A model generated the notes under the pieces. The model was not told where the DNA came from and made no database searches. It saw only the letters and a program-made list of their open reading frames with translations. Below, piece after piece: positions 35,691 through 45,394 of a stretch of DNA of 64,000 nucleotides. The position numbers and the translations under genes are program-made. The stretch is from VAZQ01 sp963807865 (GTDB taxonomy: Bacteria > Pseudomonadota > Alphaproteobacteria > Rhizobiales > Xanthobacteraceae). The number at the start of each line of letters is the position of its first letter. Positions within the stretch are counted from its first letter, which is position 1. Where the stretch lies: positions 186,001-250,000 of the forward strand of contig CAWEDK010000012.1 of NCBI GenBank assembly GCA_963807865.1, written 5' to 3'.

Positions 35691-36143
35691 ATGAACCGTT
35701 ATACATCGCTGATCCTGTTCCTCGTTCTGGTGCTGGGCGGCGGCCTCGTGCTCGGCCGACTGACCGTGCCGGGCGGATGGTATGCGGGACTCGTCAAACC
35801 CTCCTTCAATCCACCAGCCTGGCTGTTCGCGCCGGTCTGGACGGTGCTCTATGTGCTGATCGCCGTCGCCGGATGGCGTGTCTGGCAGCGCGAGCACACC
35901 GGCTGGCCGATGAGGCTGTGGTGGGTGCAGCTCGCGCTGAATTTCCTGTGGACGCCCGTCTTCTTCGCCGCCAACGAGATCGGTCTGGCGTTCGTCGTCA
36001 TCCTGCTGATGCTCGCGGCGATCCTCTGCTTCATCGCTACGGCATGGCGGAAGGACCGCGTGGCGGCGTGGCTGTTCGTGCCTTATGCCGCCTGGGTGGC
36101 CTTCGCGTCGGTGCTGAACGGCTCGATATGGATATTGAACTGA
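35691..36143 (+). CDS. tspO: TspO/MBR family membrane protein
   Basis: This 150-residue protein has five predicted membrane helices. Family motifs are WYAGLVKPSFNPPAWLFAPVWTVLY, GWRVW, LWWVQLALNFLWTPVFFA and the closing FASVLNGSIWILN. TspO binds porphyrins and, in alphaproteobacteria, modulates tetrapyrrole and oxidative-stress responses in the outer or inner membrane. The start follows GACGAGG. It stands alone between the integrase remnant and a small minus-strand membrane ORF, so its location gives no further hint. Confidence 0.9.
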   Translation: MNRYTSLILFLVLVLGGGLVLGRLTVPGGWYAGLVKPSFNPPAWLFAPVWTVLYVLIAVAGWRVWQREHTGWPMRLWWVQLALNFLWTPVFFAANEIGLAFVVILLMLAAILCFIATAWRKDRVAAWLFVPYAAWVAFASVLNGSIWILN

Positions 36144-36200
36144 TGCGTGCCGGCGTGGCGCCGTTTGCGGCTCGAAACCGATACTGCGCCGTCCTCTCCT

Positions 36201-36371
36201 CTACACTCGGCCATTTAATTGTGGCGGGGAAAGCCGAGTCTTAAGCCAGGCAGCAGAGGCGACAAAGACCAGCACGCCGAGCACGGCGCTCGCGAGAGCT
36301 GGCTTGTACCGCTGTAGGATCGCGGCGGCGACCGCGAGTGTGAAGAGAGCGATGCCGACGCCGAACATCAT
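36201..36371 (-). CDS. Small membrane protein (56 aa)
   Basis: A short ORF, MMFGVGIALFTLAVAAAILQ then YKPALASAVLGVLVFVASAAWL, predicts two membrane helices joined by a basic turn. Third-position GC is high, as in real genes nearby. The ribosome site (GGGG) is weak, and two adjacent ATGs are possible. It converges on tspO. No family is recognised. Confidence 0.42.
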   Translation of the reverse strand: MMFGVGIALFTLAVAAAILQRYKPALASAVLGVLVFVASAAWLKTRLSPPQLNGRV

Positions 36372-36645
36372 TTTGCGGACCCCGTAGGTGAAAATTCAAA
36401 CATGTCAGCCCGTATTCGGGGTAGTCGCTGAGAGTACGGTTCTGAGTAGTAACGGGGCCTGAAACAGGATTGCTTCTGTTCTCGTCATTATGGCCGCCGT
36501 TCAGCTTTTGGTGCTGTGCGCGAATGCGAGGCAAAAGAGGACCGCTCGCTAAAACGTAGCGTCTGGGTGGGCCGCAACCTCGCCCGAGACTCTGCTTTCC
36601 TGCCCTGCTGAGCCTACCGTCCCGCATCACAGCGGAGGCGTGCCT

Positions 36646-37668
36646 ATGAGCCGCCGGCGGTTTCTCGGACTTGTTGCGGGCGCAGCTACTTGGCCACTCG
36701 CGGCACGCGCGCAGCAGACCGAGCGTATGCAGCGCGTCGGCATACTCATGGGCGGTGCATCCGCAGACTTGTCGGAATACCAAGCCCACATTGCAGCGTT
36801 TCTTCAGGAACTACAGAAATTCGGCTGGGTCGAAGGTCGTAATCTTCGCGTCAATTCTCTTTGGGCGGTGGGAAATCCCGAAAACGTTTTCGAGTACACG
36901 GGGGAATTAGCAACGCTTGCTCCGGTACTCGTGGCGCTCGCGCCGGACGTCATCTTGACGAATGGCACAGGCACGATGGCGCCGATGTGGGAGGCAACTC
37001 GGACCGTGCCAATCGTATTTGTGAATGTCACCGACCCGGTCGGCGCCGGGTTCATCGAGAGCCTAGCGCGGCCGGCCCGCAATGCCACCGGTTTCACCAA
37101 TTTTCAACATGGCATAGCCAGTAAATGGCTCGAAATTCTTAAAGAGCTATCCCCAAGCGTGGGGCGAGTGGCGGCCCTTCGGGATTCTGCCATAGCCGCC
37201 GGCGTTGGACAGTGGGCCGCCATCCGAGCTGCGGCGCCATTGCTCGGGGTTGAAGTAATCTCGGGAGATTTGGGTGAGTCCTCCGAGATCGAGCGCGCCT
37301 TTGCGGCTTTCGCGCACTCCTCGGCTGGAGGTTCGACCAGCGGCCTGATTGTGACGGCGAGCGCGAGCGCGACCGTTCATCGCAAGCTGATCATATCACT
37401 GGCGGCCCGGCACAAATTGCCCGCGGTCTATTCTCGAAAATTGTTCGTCAGGGACGGAGGTCTCATCTCCTATGGGACCGATCTAGTCGATCAATACCGC
37501 CTTGCGGCAGGCTACGTCGATCGCATCCTCAAAGGGGAAAAGCCCGCGGACCTGCCGGTGCAGGCGCCGACCAAGTACGAGATGGTTATCAATCTCAAGA
37601 CCGCCAAGGCGCTAGGACTCGACGTGCCGCGACGCTTGCTCGCCCGCGCCGACGAGGTGATCGAGTGA
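36646..37668 (+). CDS. ABC transporter substrate-binding protein, ABC_sub_bind family
   Basis: This 340-residue protein has a twin-arginine signal (MSRRRFLGLVAGAATWPLAARA, then QQ). The mature part has the family signatures: VGILMGG, FLQELQKFGWVEGRNLRVN, ALAPDVILTNGT, IVFVNVTDPVGAGFIESLARP, and the hallmark C-terminus PTKYEMVINLKTAKALGLDVPRRLLARADEVIE. GGAGG precedes the ATG by seven bases. This family is greatly expanded in Bradyrhizobium, usually without adjacent transporter genes, and ligands are mostly unknown. It is the only intact copy here; three fragments of relatives lie at 43.9, 46.3 and 46.9 kb. Confidence 0.9.
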   Translation: MSRRRFLGLVAGAATWPLAARAQQTERMQRVGILMGGASADLSEYQAHIAAFLQELQKFGWVEGRNLRVNSLWAVGNPENVFEYTGELATLAPVLVALAPDVILTNGTGTMAPMWEATRTVPIVFVNVTDPVGAGFIESLARPARNATGFTNFQHGIASKWLEILKELSPSVGRVAALRDSAIAAGVGQWAAIRAAAPLLGVEVISGDLGESSEIERAFAAFAHSSAGGSTSGLIVTASASATVHRKLIISLAARHKLPAVYSRKLFVRDGGLISYGTDLVDQYRLAAGYVDRILKGEKPADLPVQAPTKYEMVINLKTAKALGLDVPRRLLARADEVIE

Positions 37669-38261
37669 ACTTTACCGCCAGACGTCGTCCTTTTTCCCGG
37701 CCAGCGCATTCGCCACGTACCGCGCCCGCCGCCGAGCGCCGAGCGGATCGAGGGCGCCGTCATTCCGGTGGTGGCGATCGGTGCGAGCCTGGACATCTGG
37801 CGATGGTTGCGCAGGCGCTTTGTCAACGCGTAGCCAACACCTTCTGACCCACAAGACCTAGCGGCTGGTCACCGCGAGGAGAACCGTCCTGCACTCCACC
37901 GAGGAGCCCAACCACATCATCGCCGCTTTGATCGCTGAGGTCTGGCGCAGACAACATCGGCAAGGCGTGCAGCATCGCCAGCGACATTCTCCACCGATCG
38001 AACGAGGCTGGCTACACGGTCGCGATCGTGGGCACGCCAGCGCCGAACTAGTCGCGGATGGCCGCCCCTCCACGACGCGCCGAAGGCCTTCCGTATCGAA
38101 TTGCCCCCGGCGGGGCGCAACTGCGCGAAGGATCGTCACCCTGAATGGCCGAGACAATCGGATCGTGGATCGACAATAGCGGAACTTTCAAAGCGGATTG
38201 GTGTTTGTCGGTCCACACTGAAACTGAAGTCGGTTCATCGCAATCTGGAGTTGGAGACGTC
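37669..38261. other. Gene-poor interval between the binding protein and the YciE-type gene
   Basis: Only short, overlapping frames are present and none resembles a known protein. A short frame ending IPVVAIGASLDIWRWLRRRF could be the tail of a lost gene. A promoter for the YciE-type gene must lie in the last 100 bases, but no clear element stands out. Confidence 0.3.
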
Positions 38262-38777
38262 ATGGGCATTTTCACGAAAGACATCAAAACGATGGAGGAC
38301 CTATTTATCCACGGCCTTCAGGACATTTACTACGCCGAAAACCAGATCACGAAGGCGCTGCCGAAGATGATTGAGATGGCGACCAATCGCGATCTTTCGG
38401 CGGGGCTGAACGCGCATCTCGAAGAAACCAACAAACAGATCGAGCGCCTCAATAAAGTGTTTGAAAAACTCGGCCAGAAGCCGAGCGGCTCGCAGTGTCC
38501 GGCAATCGACGGCATCATCAAGGAAGCTAACGAAGTGGCAGGTGATGTTGCCGATAAGGCTGTGCTCGACGCCGCGATCGTGGCGAGCGCGCAGGCAGTA
38601 GAGCACTACGAGATTTGCCGGTACGGCACTCTGATCGCATGGGCCGAATCCCTCGGCCACGAAGAGGTGGTGCGTTTCCTGACCACCAATCTCAACGAGG
38701 AAAAGGCCGCGAATACTAAGCTGAACACTGTCGCGCTACGCAAGGGCGTGAACACGAAAGCGACCAAAGTCGCGTGA
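38262..38777 (+). CDS. YciE/YciF ferroxidase family protein (DUF892)
   Basis: This 171-residue four-helix protein of the ferritin-like superfamily has the motifs MEDLFIHGLQDIYYAENQITKALPKM, AHLEETNKQIERLNKVFEKLG and AVEHYEICRYGTLIAWAESLGH, which carry the carboxylate and histidine ligands of the expected di-iron site. Relatives are induced by stress, desiccation or stationary phase in many bacteria. The start follows a GGAG site. A strong rho-independent terminator follows the stop by 24 bases. Confidence 0.88.
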   Translation: MGIFTKDIKTMEDLFIHGLQDIYYAENQITKALPKMIEMATNRDLSAGLNAHLEETNKQIERLNKVFEKLGQKPSGSQCPAIDGIIKEANEVAGDVADKAVLDAAIVASAQAVEHYEICRYGTLIAWAESLGHEEVVRFLTTNLNEEKAANTKLNTVALRKGVNTKATKVA

Positions 38778-38800
38778 CAACCCGATGCACCGCACACGGC

Positions 38801-38828
38801 AAAGGGCCCGGGCCACCCCGGGCCTTTT
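38801..38828 (+). terminator. Rho-independent terminator
   Basis: AAAGGGCCCGGG, a short CCAC loop and CCCGGGCCTTTT form a GC-rich stem ending in a T-run, 24 bases after the YciE-type stop. Confidence 0.75.
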
Positions 38829-39157
38829 CTTGCTCAGCGATGCGGACGGGCGTCCATCATGGCGTGCGCCGGAATCACTTCGCCCCAGGTCCTCTCTTTT
38901 CCACGGTTTCGGCTTTGTCCCCGTGCACGCGACAGCGATGCACACGCGTCCCACGGGGTTGTCGTCCGGGTCGGGACCGCCACGCCGGTGATTGCAGCCG
39001 AAAGTGTGCCGGAGCGCGCCCTCGGTCACGCACTGCGCGACGGCGCTCTTTGTCGGTGCGGCGCTGAGCCTGAGGAACAAACCGCACGTTTAAAACGTTC
39101 TAATGCGCTCCGGACAGTAGCTCCGGTTTAGGCAATCAAAGATTCGGCCAAAATCGC
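38829..39157. other. Intergenic region with no supported gene
   Basis: Overlapping frames on both strands are Arg/Pro-rich shadows without ribosome sites. It must hold the promoter of the AI-2E transporter gene. Confidence 0.35.
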
Positions 39158-40935
39158 ATGTGGCCCGGTTCGTCACCTACCAGCCTCATCAACGGTGCTG
39201 CCGGGATGACGATCATCGCATTGGTGATCGCCGCTCTTCACTTTGCCGACAGTTTTCTCATCCCGCTCGCGCTAGCCGGTTTTCTCAGCTTCATATTGCA
39301 GCCCTTGGTTAGATGGCTCGACGATTGGGGCTGGCCCCGAGCCATTGCTGTCCTGACGGTTGTGGTCGTCACCACGGTGTTGCTGGGGTTGGCAAGCATT
39401 TTCCTAGTGCGCGAAGCCTCCAACCTTGCCGCTGAACTTCCCCGGTATGAGACTAACTTGCGAGACAAGGCGAGAACCGCCTCTGAGACGTTACAAAGCG
39501 TCGGAGTCTGGCGAAATGCCTCTAAAGTTCTTGAACGCGTAGAAGGTGAGCTCAAAACTAGCCGACAGAAGCCGCGCCGTTGAAAGTCGAAGTCCAGAAG
39601 GAAGAAACGCGCCCTCTCGCCTCGCTACTTGCTTACGTTCATTTTTCACTAGCCCCCCTGGCCACCGCAGGGTTGATGTTTCTATTTACCGTTTTCATTT
39701 TGCTACAGTATCACGATCTGCGAGATCGCATCGTTCGCTTAATGGGGCCCAGCGAAATTGGCAGGTCCACACAAGCTCTAAACGAAGCGGCTCTTGATCT
39801 TGCGCACTTTTTCCGTCTCCAAGCCGGTCTCAATCTGTCATTCGGCATCGTTGTGGGGATTGTTCTCTGGCAAATTGGATTGCCAAATCCCGCACTGTGG
39901 GGTGCGCTCGCTGCTGTGTCGAGATTTATCCCTTATGTTGGGGGAGCCGTCGCAGCAGTAGGGCCGGTTCTGGTTGCAGCTTCGGTTGATCCTGGATGGG
40001 GAATGCTGATCGCAACGGCGGCGGCGATTGCCGTCGCGGAATTCACCGTAGGCCAAATCATCGAGCCGCTATTGTTCGGCACAAAAACTCGATTGTCTCC
40101 CCTGGCGGTTTTGCTTGCCGCAGCCTTCTGGACGACATTGTGGGGGCCGGTCGGCCTCATCTTGGCATTACCGTTGACGCTTGGTCTGGTGGTGTTTGGC
40201 GAACATCTTCCGCATTTGTCATTCCTACGGGTGGTGCTCGGTAACAATCCCGCCCTCACCGCGGAGCAACGCCTCTATCACTTATTGCTTGCCGGGGACG
40301 CATCCGAGGCCGCCGAGGAGGCGGCGAAATTCCTCAAAGAGCGATCATTGGAGGACTATCTGGACGAAGTCGCGATACCGGCACTGTCCATTGCCGCTAA
40401 AGATAGCAACAAGCAAATCTTGCGCCACGAGCAGTTGATCGAATTGAAAGCCACGACTGGGGAGTTCGTAGAGCTTTGTAAGGACATGATCGACATGCGG
40501 CGAGACGAGAATGTGCAGCCGCAGCCCAAGGTTCGTTCGATCGAAGGCAGTGTCGTGGTGCTACCGGCGCGAGGAACGTTCGATCAGGCAGCAGGCGAAT
40601 TGTTTGTCTTGTCGCTGCGCGGGGCCGGCATCCAAACGGCGACGTGCGCCTCTCCGGGTGGATTAACGGGGATAAGCGCTGCCGCGGATCAGCGCCGGGG
40701 GTCCATCAACTACGTCGCAATTGTAACAGTTGGGACAGCGACACCGACACAACTCGATCTTCTGAAGCGGCGCGCTCTTCGCGATCTCTGCCCTAACCGG
40801 TTGGGCTTATTCATTTCTGACGGAAGTCCGAAACAGCAAAAATCTGGGGTCACCTCGACGGAGAGACTAAGCTCTCTGAAATCCATGCTCCGTGACATCG
40901 CGAAAACAATGTACCCAGTGCGCGAAGCATCTTAG
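39158..40935 (+). pseudogene. AI-2E family transporter (PerM/YhhT type), frame broken near 39560
   Basis: The first frame encodes three membrane helices (GMTIIALVIAALHFADSFLIPLALAG, VLTVVVVTTVLLGLASIFLV) and the coiled periplasmic start (NLAAELPRYETNLRDKART), then stops at 39583. The next frame continues LKVEVQKEETRPLASLL, LATAGLMFLFTVFILLQYHDLRDR, the PALWGALAAVSRFIPYVGGAV and LWGPVGLILALPLTL segments of the family, and ends at 40935. The join needs one added or two removed bases near 39560. A C-terminal cytoplasmic extension of about 240 residues follows the membrane domain, longer than in E. coli YhhT. The family exports small molecules, in some species autoinducer-2; the substrate here is unknown. 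Confidence 0.8.
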
Positions 40936-41069
40936 GTCAAGGGGAGCTTCACGGCTTTCCGGCTGCGCCTCCACCCTTACTGACTGTTCGCGTCTGGTCG
41001 TGCTGGACGCTTAACTCTGCGCGCATTTTGCGAATACGCTCCCGTTTAAGCTCTCGCGAATCTGAGAAC

Positions 41070-41195
41070 ATGTCCTCCATGAAAAACACGGGCGTACAAT
41101 TCGAGATTTCCGTCCGCGTGCCACGCAGCTACCGCGACAGGCTCGACTACGCCACGGAAGCGGCGGAATTTCTCACGTGCGAATCCCAACGCTGA
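41070..41195 (+). CDS. Possible small ORF (41 aa)
   Basis: MSSMKNTGVQFEISVRVPRS continues to FLTCESQR and TGA. Codon use is like that of genes, with C or G at most third positions. It is followed seven bases later by a second small ORF on the same strand. No family is recognised and no strong ribosome site is present. Confidence 0.28.
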   Translation: MSSMKNTGVQFEISVRVPRSYRDRLDYATEAAEFLTCESQR

Positions 41196-41202
41196 GGTTG
41201 CT

Positions 41203-41316
41203 GTGACGGATTTGCAGACCAATCAGCGCACGGTCACGGTAGTGGCACTCCCTGTGGGCGCGGCACCGAGGCCGGCCGCCGCGCCCGGTCCGCTCGCACG
41301 GCTCTGGAGTAATTAG
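41203..41316 (+). CDS. Possible small ORF (37 aa)
   Basis: A GTG start after GAGGTT gives MTDLQTNQRTVTVVALPVGA and a Pro/Ala-rich end. It follows the 41-aa ORF by seven bases, and a further 23-codon frame lies at 41381-41452. The three may be scraps of one decayed gene instead. Confidence 0.22.
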   Translation: MTDLQTNQRTVTVVALPVGAAPRPAAAPGPLARLWSN

Positions 41317-41465
41317 TTTCCGGAATCGTTTATCGAGCGGTTGGTCAGTCGGCCGCGCCGAGGTATTAGGCTGGGCACCTATGCGCCCGGTCGGCTACCT
41401 CGAAGGCGCGGCCCGTGATCTAGTCGCCGCGTTCCTCCCCCGCATGGGGTGAGCTAGCCTGGACC

Positions 41466-41768
41466 TTAGCCCCGCTCCGGCGGGGCCCTTTCTTTGGCAG
41501 GTGGTCGAGCGGCCAACGCCGGGGCATTGCGGGCACCTAATTCCCGCTCAACTTCTTCTCTGGCTGAATCTGCTGCTGTCTGTTGTTGAACAGGCTGGGA
41601 TGAACCCTGTGGCTGTCGCGATGCCACGCTCATTTCTAGCCGTTCTGCCTCCTTAAGGGCGTCGGCCGCTAGCGTTCTAAGTCGCTCGGCATCCGCCGAC
41701 AGCGACATACTACGTGCCGCAGCAAGGCAGCTTTCGGCGTAGGCCCTTAGACGGTCGGACTCCTGCAT
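41466..41768 (-). CDS. Hypothetical helical protein (100 aa)
   Basis: The first 60 residues (MQESDRLRAYAESCLAAARS, then ERLRTLAADALKEAERLEMSV) form amphipathic helices typical of small rhizobial proteins of unknown function. The C-terminal 40 are Gln/Ala/Pro-rich and probably disordered. A hairpin with a TCCG loop (41469-41486) overlaps its last codons and could end plus-strand transcripts. No other context. Confidence 0.55.
   Translation of the reverse strand: MQESDRLRAYAESCLAAARSMSLSADAERLRTLAADALKEAERLEMSVASRQPQGSSQPVQQQTAADSAREEVERELGARNAPALAARPPAKERAPPERG
41469..41497 (+). terminator. Putative terminator hairpin
   Basis: GCCCCGC-TCCG-GCGGGGC is a perfect 7-bp stem with a stable tetraloop, followed by CCCTTTCTTT on the plus strand. 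It overlaps the 3' end of the minus-strand gene, so chance pairing within coding sequence is possible. Confidence 0.35.
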
Positions 41769-41902
41769 GACGCAACCCTCTACGCATTTGTCCTGTCGGG
41801 CACCAAAATGTTCACTTGCGCCAGTAAACGTAGGACTATTTTTGCGTACGGGGTACGCGCACAGGGTCTGGAAAGCATCGCGCCCCGAGCCGGAGCACGA
41901 AC

Positions 41903-42127
41903 ATGCACTCGTATCGCGTCTGGATCACCACCGAAGAGGGTAAGCGGATCGCGGAGCATACGTTCCAAAGTGAAGACGATATCGAAGCCGTGAAACAGGC
42001 AGGGTCGCTGATTTCGGCGGGTCAAGCAGCACAGGTGCGTTCCAAGGACCGACTGGTTGCTATTATTGAGGCCCCATCGCCGATACGCCGCGGCACGGAA
42101 AATGTGAGAGGCGGGCGAGTTGACTGA
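41903..42127 (+). CDS. Small conserved hypothetical protein (74 aa)
   Basis: MHSYRVWITTEEGKRIAEHT then FQSEDDIEAVKQAGSLISAG is a compact alpha/beta protein without signal or membrane segment. GGAG lies about eight bases before the ATG. I do not recognise the family. A longer minus-strand frame overlaps it but lacks a ribosome site. Confidence 0.5.
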   Translation: MHSYRVWITTEEGKRIAEHTFQSEDDIEAVKQAGSLISAGQAAQVRSKDRLVAIIEAPSPIRRGTENVRGGRVD

Positions 42128-42409
42128 ACGAAGGTCTTTGGCGTGCCGACATGCCGCCGTGCTTGACAAGCCCTACTGATACCCCAAAATGATACATAAT
42201 TGGTTCATAAATATCGCGTGTAGTCGGCAGTACCCGCCACGACGATTGAACAAATCGGCTCCAGCACTCGTGAGCGCTTTCTCAGGAACATTTTTCCATC
42301 GCGAATAGTGCAGGTCGGACGCGAGCAGGGGCGGCTTCAATTCCGCTCGCTCTGATTCCTGGCCTGCTGCATGGGGCATGTTTCACCCGCCATTACCAAG
42401 GAGTGAGCC

Positions 42410-42658
42410 ATGCAGAATGGCCTAACAACAAAGATGGATACGCAGCGCCCCAGAACGGCGAGGCCATCTGCTAACCGTCCAAAGCAGTGGACATCGAATG
42501 TCGCCCGCCCCGAGCCAAGGGGCTCTCAAAATGCGCAAAGAAGCTATGAACGATATCTCGCGCTAGCCCAAGCTCAGGCTCAAGCCGGCGATATTGTCGC
42601 GGCGGAAAACTACTACCAACACGCCGAGCATTATTTGAGGTCGATGTCATCAGGCTGA
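42410..42658 (+). CDS. DUF4167-like small protein
   Basis: This 82-residue protein has a basic, disordered N-terminus followed by SQNAQRSYERYLALAQAQAQ and DIVAAENYYQHAEHYLRSM, the core motif of the alphaproteobacterial DUF4167 domain. Full-length relatives are much longer (over 200 residues), so this is a short paralogue containing only the domain. AAGGAG precedes the ATG. Function unknown; the Arg-rich part could bind nucleic acid. Confidence 0.7.
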   Translation: MQNGLTTKMDTQRPRTARPSANRPKQWTSNVARPEPRGSQNAQRSYERYLALAQAQAQAGDIVAAENYYQHAEHYLRSMSSG

Positions 42659-43006
42659 GAAACCACACTGAAGCTTCGCCGAGATGTCGAAGGCGATCCG
42701 CTGGCGGCTTCCGTCGCGCTACGATGTACTGAATTCATGTCCGGTTTTGGGATCCAGCGGAAATACCCGGACGTGCGGTCTCGACCATGTCAGTCGAGTT
42801 TGACCCACAGCGGACATGCGTTGTTCATTCAGCGGCTACGAGCAACGCGGGCGGGACGGTAAGGCGGAGGGCCTTCGCGGTTGATGGGGACCTTCGAAGG
42901 TGCCCAATCGATATCGGAGCAGCCGACAACACATTTCCCGATGGTACGCCCGACGAAAAGCAGACGACAAGCATAAGCAATGAGGCCGCTCAGGACTCAG
43001 GACGGC

Positions 43007-43240
43007 CTACTCCCGTCCCGTGTGTGGCGACGCAGAGTTGGCCACGCCGAAGTCGCTGGACTTGGAGCCGTTGGGGGCCACTGAAAAGCCTTCTCCCGCG
43101 AGCCCGCGCTTGAACAGTTCACGCACCGCCGCAGCGCGGCTTGGCATACGAGCCTTGAACCGGAAGTCGTCGAGCAAGGCTACCTCGTCGGCGGTCAGCA
43201 TTATTTGAAGCCGTTCGCCGCGCAACCTTTCCGCGCTCAT
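43007..43240 (-). CDS. Small ribbon-helix-helix-like protein (77 aa)
   Basis: MSAERLRGERLQIMLTADEV ALLDDFR then MPSRAAAVRELFKRGL fits the strand-helix-helix layout of Arc/CopG-type DNA-binding proteins. A perfect AAGGAGG lies before the ATG. No toxin or other partner gene is adjacent. It could regulate its own AT-rich upstream region (43241-43529), which it shares with the divergent 82-aa gene. Confidence 0.62.
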   Translation of the reverse strand: MSAERLRGERLQIMLTADEVALLDDFRFKARMPSRAAAVRELFKRGLAGEGFSVAPNGSKSSDFGVANSASPHTGRE

Positions 43241-43529
43241 TCCACCCTCCTTGACTACAAGTTAGGTTTGAACATCACTTACTAACAGATAGTTCAGCCA
43301 TTAAAGATCGTCAAGAGCTAACGGCAGCCTTTTGAGCTGTTGGCTGACTGTCAATAGGGCGCCTACAAGCTGTAAGTAACTCAAAGTAGTTATTGATAGT
43401 AATTGAAGTTATTCACCCAAAATACTGATGTGTTTCGCAGATGTCTACAGTGTATTATTGTATTATGACACGGAACTCGGGGACATGGCCGGGTATTGTC
43501 ATGCAGTCCCCAGCCAAGGAAGCCGATCG

Positions 43530-43778
43530 ATGACAACCATTCTCCCATTTGTCGACAAGCGAGCTGTGTTCACCCCCGAGGTGACGCACGAAATGTCAGT
43601 GGCCTTCGACGAAGTGTGCGAGGCCCTCCAGCTGAGCAAGGGGTCAGTAGGTGAAAGGGAATCCATCGCCGCGAGGATTATCGAGCTTGCCCGATGTGGC
43701 GAGCACAATGCTGCGCGACTACGCGTGTATGTCCTCACCGAAATTAGAAACCGCGAAGGTTTATCTCAGGCGAGTTAA
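43530..43778 (+). CDS. Conserved rhizobial small protein (82 aa)
   Basis: MTTILPFVDKRAVFTPEVTH then MSVAFDEVCEALQLSKGSVG and AARIIELARCGEH. I recall close homologues annotated as hypothetical in many Bradyrhizobium genomes, several per genome. The start at 43530 has AAGGAAG upstream; an in-frame extension to 43428 looks non-coding. The role is unknown. The region before it is AT-rich and probably holds the promoters of this gene and of the divergent RHH-like gene. Confidence 0.68.
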   Translation: MTTILPFVDKRAVFTPEVTHEMSVAFDEVCEALQLSKGSVGERESIAARIIELARCGEHNAARLRVYVLTEIRNREGLSQAS

Positions 43779-43942
43779 ACCTTGGCGATCACCGGGGGCT
43801 TGGCGCAGCAGCCCACGCGTCCATAATCCGAAGGCGCTCTTCCGGTAGGTTGCCGCACTGGTAGGCGCTCTCCGTTTCGTGCCCAACTTCTACAATCGTT
43901 ATCCTATGTTCATCCTATTATATTCGCGGCAGCACTCGGCCC

Positions 43943-44065
43943 GCCGGCCTGCCAGTGCAGGCGCCAACCAAGTTTGAATTGATCTTAGATCTTAAGACCG
44001 CGAAGGCTCTCGGTCTCGACTTGCCGCCCATACTGCTGGGCCATGCTGAGACAAGCTCAAGTTAG
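43943..44065 (+). pseudogene. C-terminal fragment of an ABC_sub_bind solute-binding gene
   Basis: AGLPVQAPTKFELILDLKTA then LGLDLPPILLGHAE is the hallmark C-terminus of the family seen intact at 36.6 kb (DLPVQAPTKYEMVINLKTAK). The upstream part of the gene is missing. Confidence 0.75.
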
Positions 44066-44353
44066 GATTTTGTCTCATGATGCTGAGGAACGGCTCCTCC
44101 ACTGGCGCGTGAGCTTCACGGAAGTGGGTGCTGCTAAACCTCTTCGATCCGGAGGAGCTAAGCCAAACGAGGTTATGGTGGCCGCCCAATCGCCGCGCGG
44201 CACACTTTGTGAATCGTGCGCCTGAGCGCCAGCTCCACCAAGCAGACAGGCGAAGTACCGCGGCTTGACGCCTGTGTTAGGAACCTCAGGGCAATTGATT
44301 GGTTATCGCACGAGTGTCCGAGCGTTTATCTGCTCTTTAGTACGGGCAAAATC

Positions 44354-45346
44354 ATGTCCGCAATCATTCAAGCGATCTTGGTCTATTTCGTCGTATTCGG
44401 CTTAGTCCTTGGCTCTCTCGCAGCGGCGACTGCCTTAGGCATTAAGCATCTTGAAATCGCCCATCCTCCCACTGGTCAGTTCGTTGAGGTCCAGGGTGCT
44501 CAACTGCACGTGGCGGTGATCGGCCTGGAGCGCGAGGCCCCGGGCGCCGATCCCGCCGTCGTGCTAATCCATGGTGCTAGCGGCAATCTGGAGGATATGC
44601 GCATTTCTCTCGGTGAGAAACTCGCATCGTCGCATCGTGTAATCCTAATCGACCGACCGGGCCACGGTTGGAGTTCACGCCCGGAGGGTGACGACTATGC
44701 TTCGCCGGCATGCCAGGCCGAACTTGTTGCGGGCGCCCTCGAAAAGCTCGGAGTTGGACGCGCGATCCTGCTCGGTCACTCATGGGGTGGCGCGTTTGCC
44801 ACTGCCTTTGCATTAGCGTTTCCCCACCGCACCGCAGGCCTCGTACTCATTTCCGCACCCACCCATCCCTGGCCGGGCAATCCCGGTTGGTACAATAAGC
44901 TAGCGGGACTTCCGTATATCGGCGCGTTGTTTCTCCGTACGTGCGTTTATCCGCTCGGTTTGCTACTGGTCAGCGGCGCTTCGCGCAGTGTGTTTGGGCC
45001 GCAAGCGATGCCGGAAGACTACATACGCCGTGCCGCCATTCTGCTAGTGCTCCGCCCAAAGACATTCTATTCAAACGCACGCGATCTTGCGTTGCTTGAG
45101 CGCTTTATCGCTGCGCAGGTGCCGCGCTACGTTGATCTGCACACGCCGACGGTCATTATCAGTGGCGATCGCGACTCCGTGGTTTCGCCGCACATCAATG
45201 CGCACGCCCTAGCGGCTACACTGCCTCGCGCAAAGCTTATTATCCTTAAAGACATTGGACACATGCCACACCACGCCGCTCCCGATGTCGTGGCTGCAGC
45301 GATCGATGAGCTTCTGCGCGAGGCGGTAATACACTCCGCGTCTTAG
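44354..45346 (+). CDS. Alpha/beta hydrolase with N-terminal membrane anchor
   Basis: This 330-residue protein starts with a membrane segment (IIQAILVYFVVFGLVLGSLAAA), followed by the hydrolase fold. It has an oxyanion HGASG loop, RPGHGWSS, the nucleophile S143 in GHSWGG, an acid in SGDRDSVV and the catalytic histidine in DIGHMPHH. All three catalytic positions are present. Similarity is to the epoxide-hydrolase/haloperoxidase branch; the substrate is unknown. The start at 44354 begins the anchor; the ribosome site is weak, and longer in-frame starts look unlike protein. The DUF1579-like gene follows by 48 bases and may be co-transcribed. Confidence 0.82.
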   Translation: MSAIIQAILVYFVVFGLVLGSLAAATALGIKHLEIAHPPTGQFVEVQGAQLHVAVIGLEREAPGADPAVVLIHGASGNLEDMRISLGEKLASSHRVILIDRPGHGWSSRPEGDDYASPACQAELVAGALEKLGVGRAILLGHSWGGAFATAFALAFPHRTAGLVLISAPTHPWPGNPGWYNKLAGLPYIGALFLRTCVYPLGLLLVSGASRSVFGPQAMPEDYIRRAAILLVLRPKTFYSNARDLALLERFIAAQVPRYVDLHTPTVIISGDRDSVVSPHINAHALAATLPRAKLIILKDIGHMPHHAAPDVVAAAIDELLREAVIHSAS

Positions 45347-45394
45347 AATTCTAAACTTTTCACGCTGGCCCGAACCTCAGTGAGGAGACTTACG

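Noticed and set aside
38774..39131. Overlapping frames between the YciE-type and AI-2E genes
   Set aside because: They begin inside the terminator hairpin, lack ribosome sites and are Arg/Pro-rich.
42787..43113. 108-aa plus-strand frame
   Set aside because: No ribosome site, composition unlike protein, and its end overlaps the RHH-like gene, which has a perfect ribosome site.
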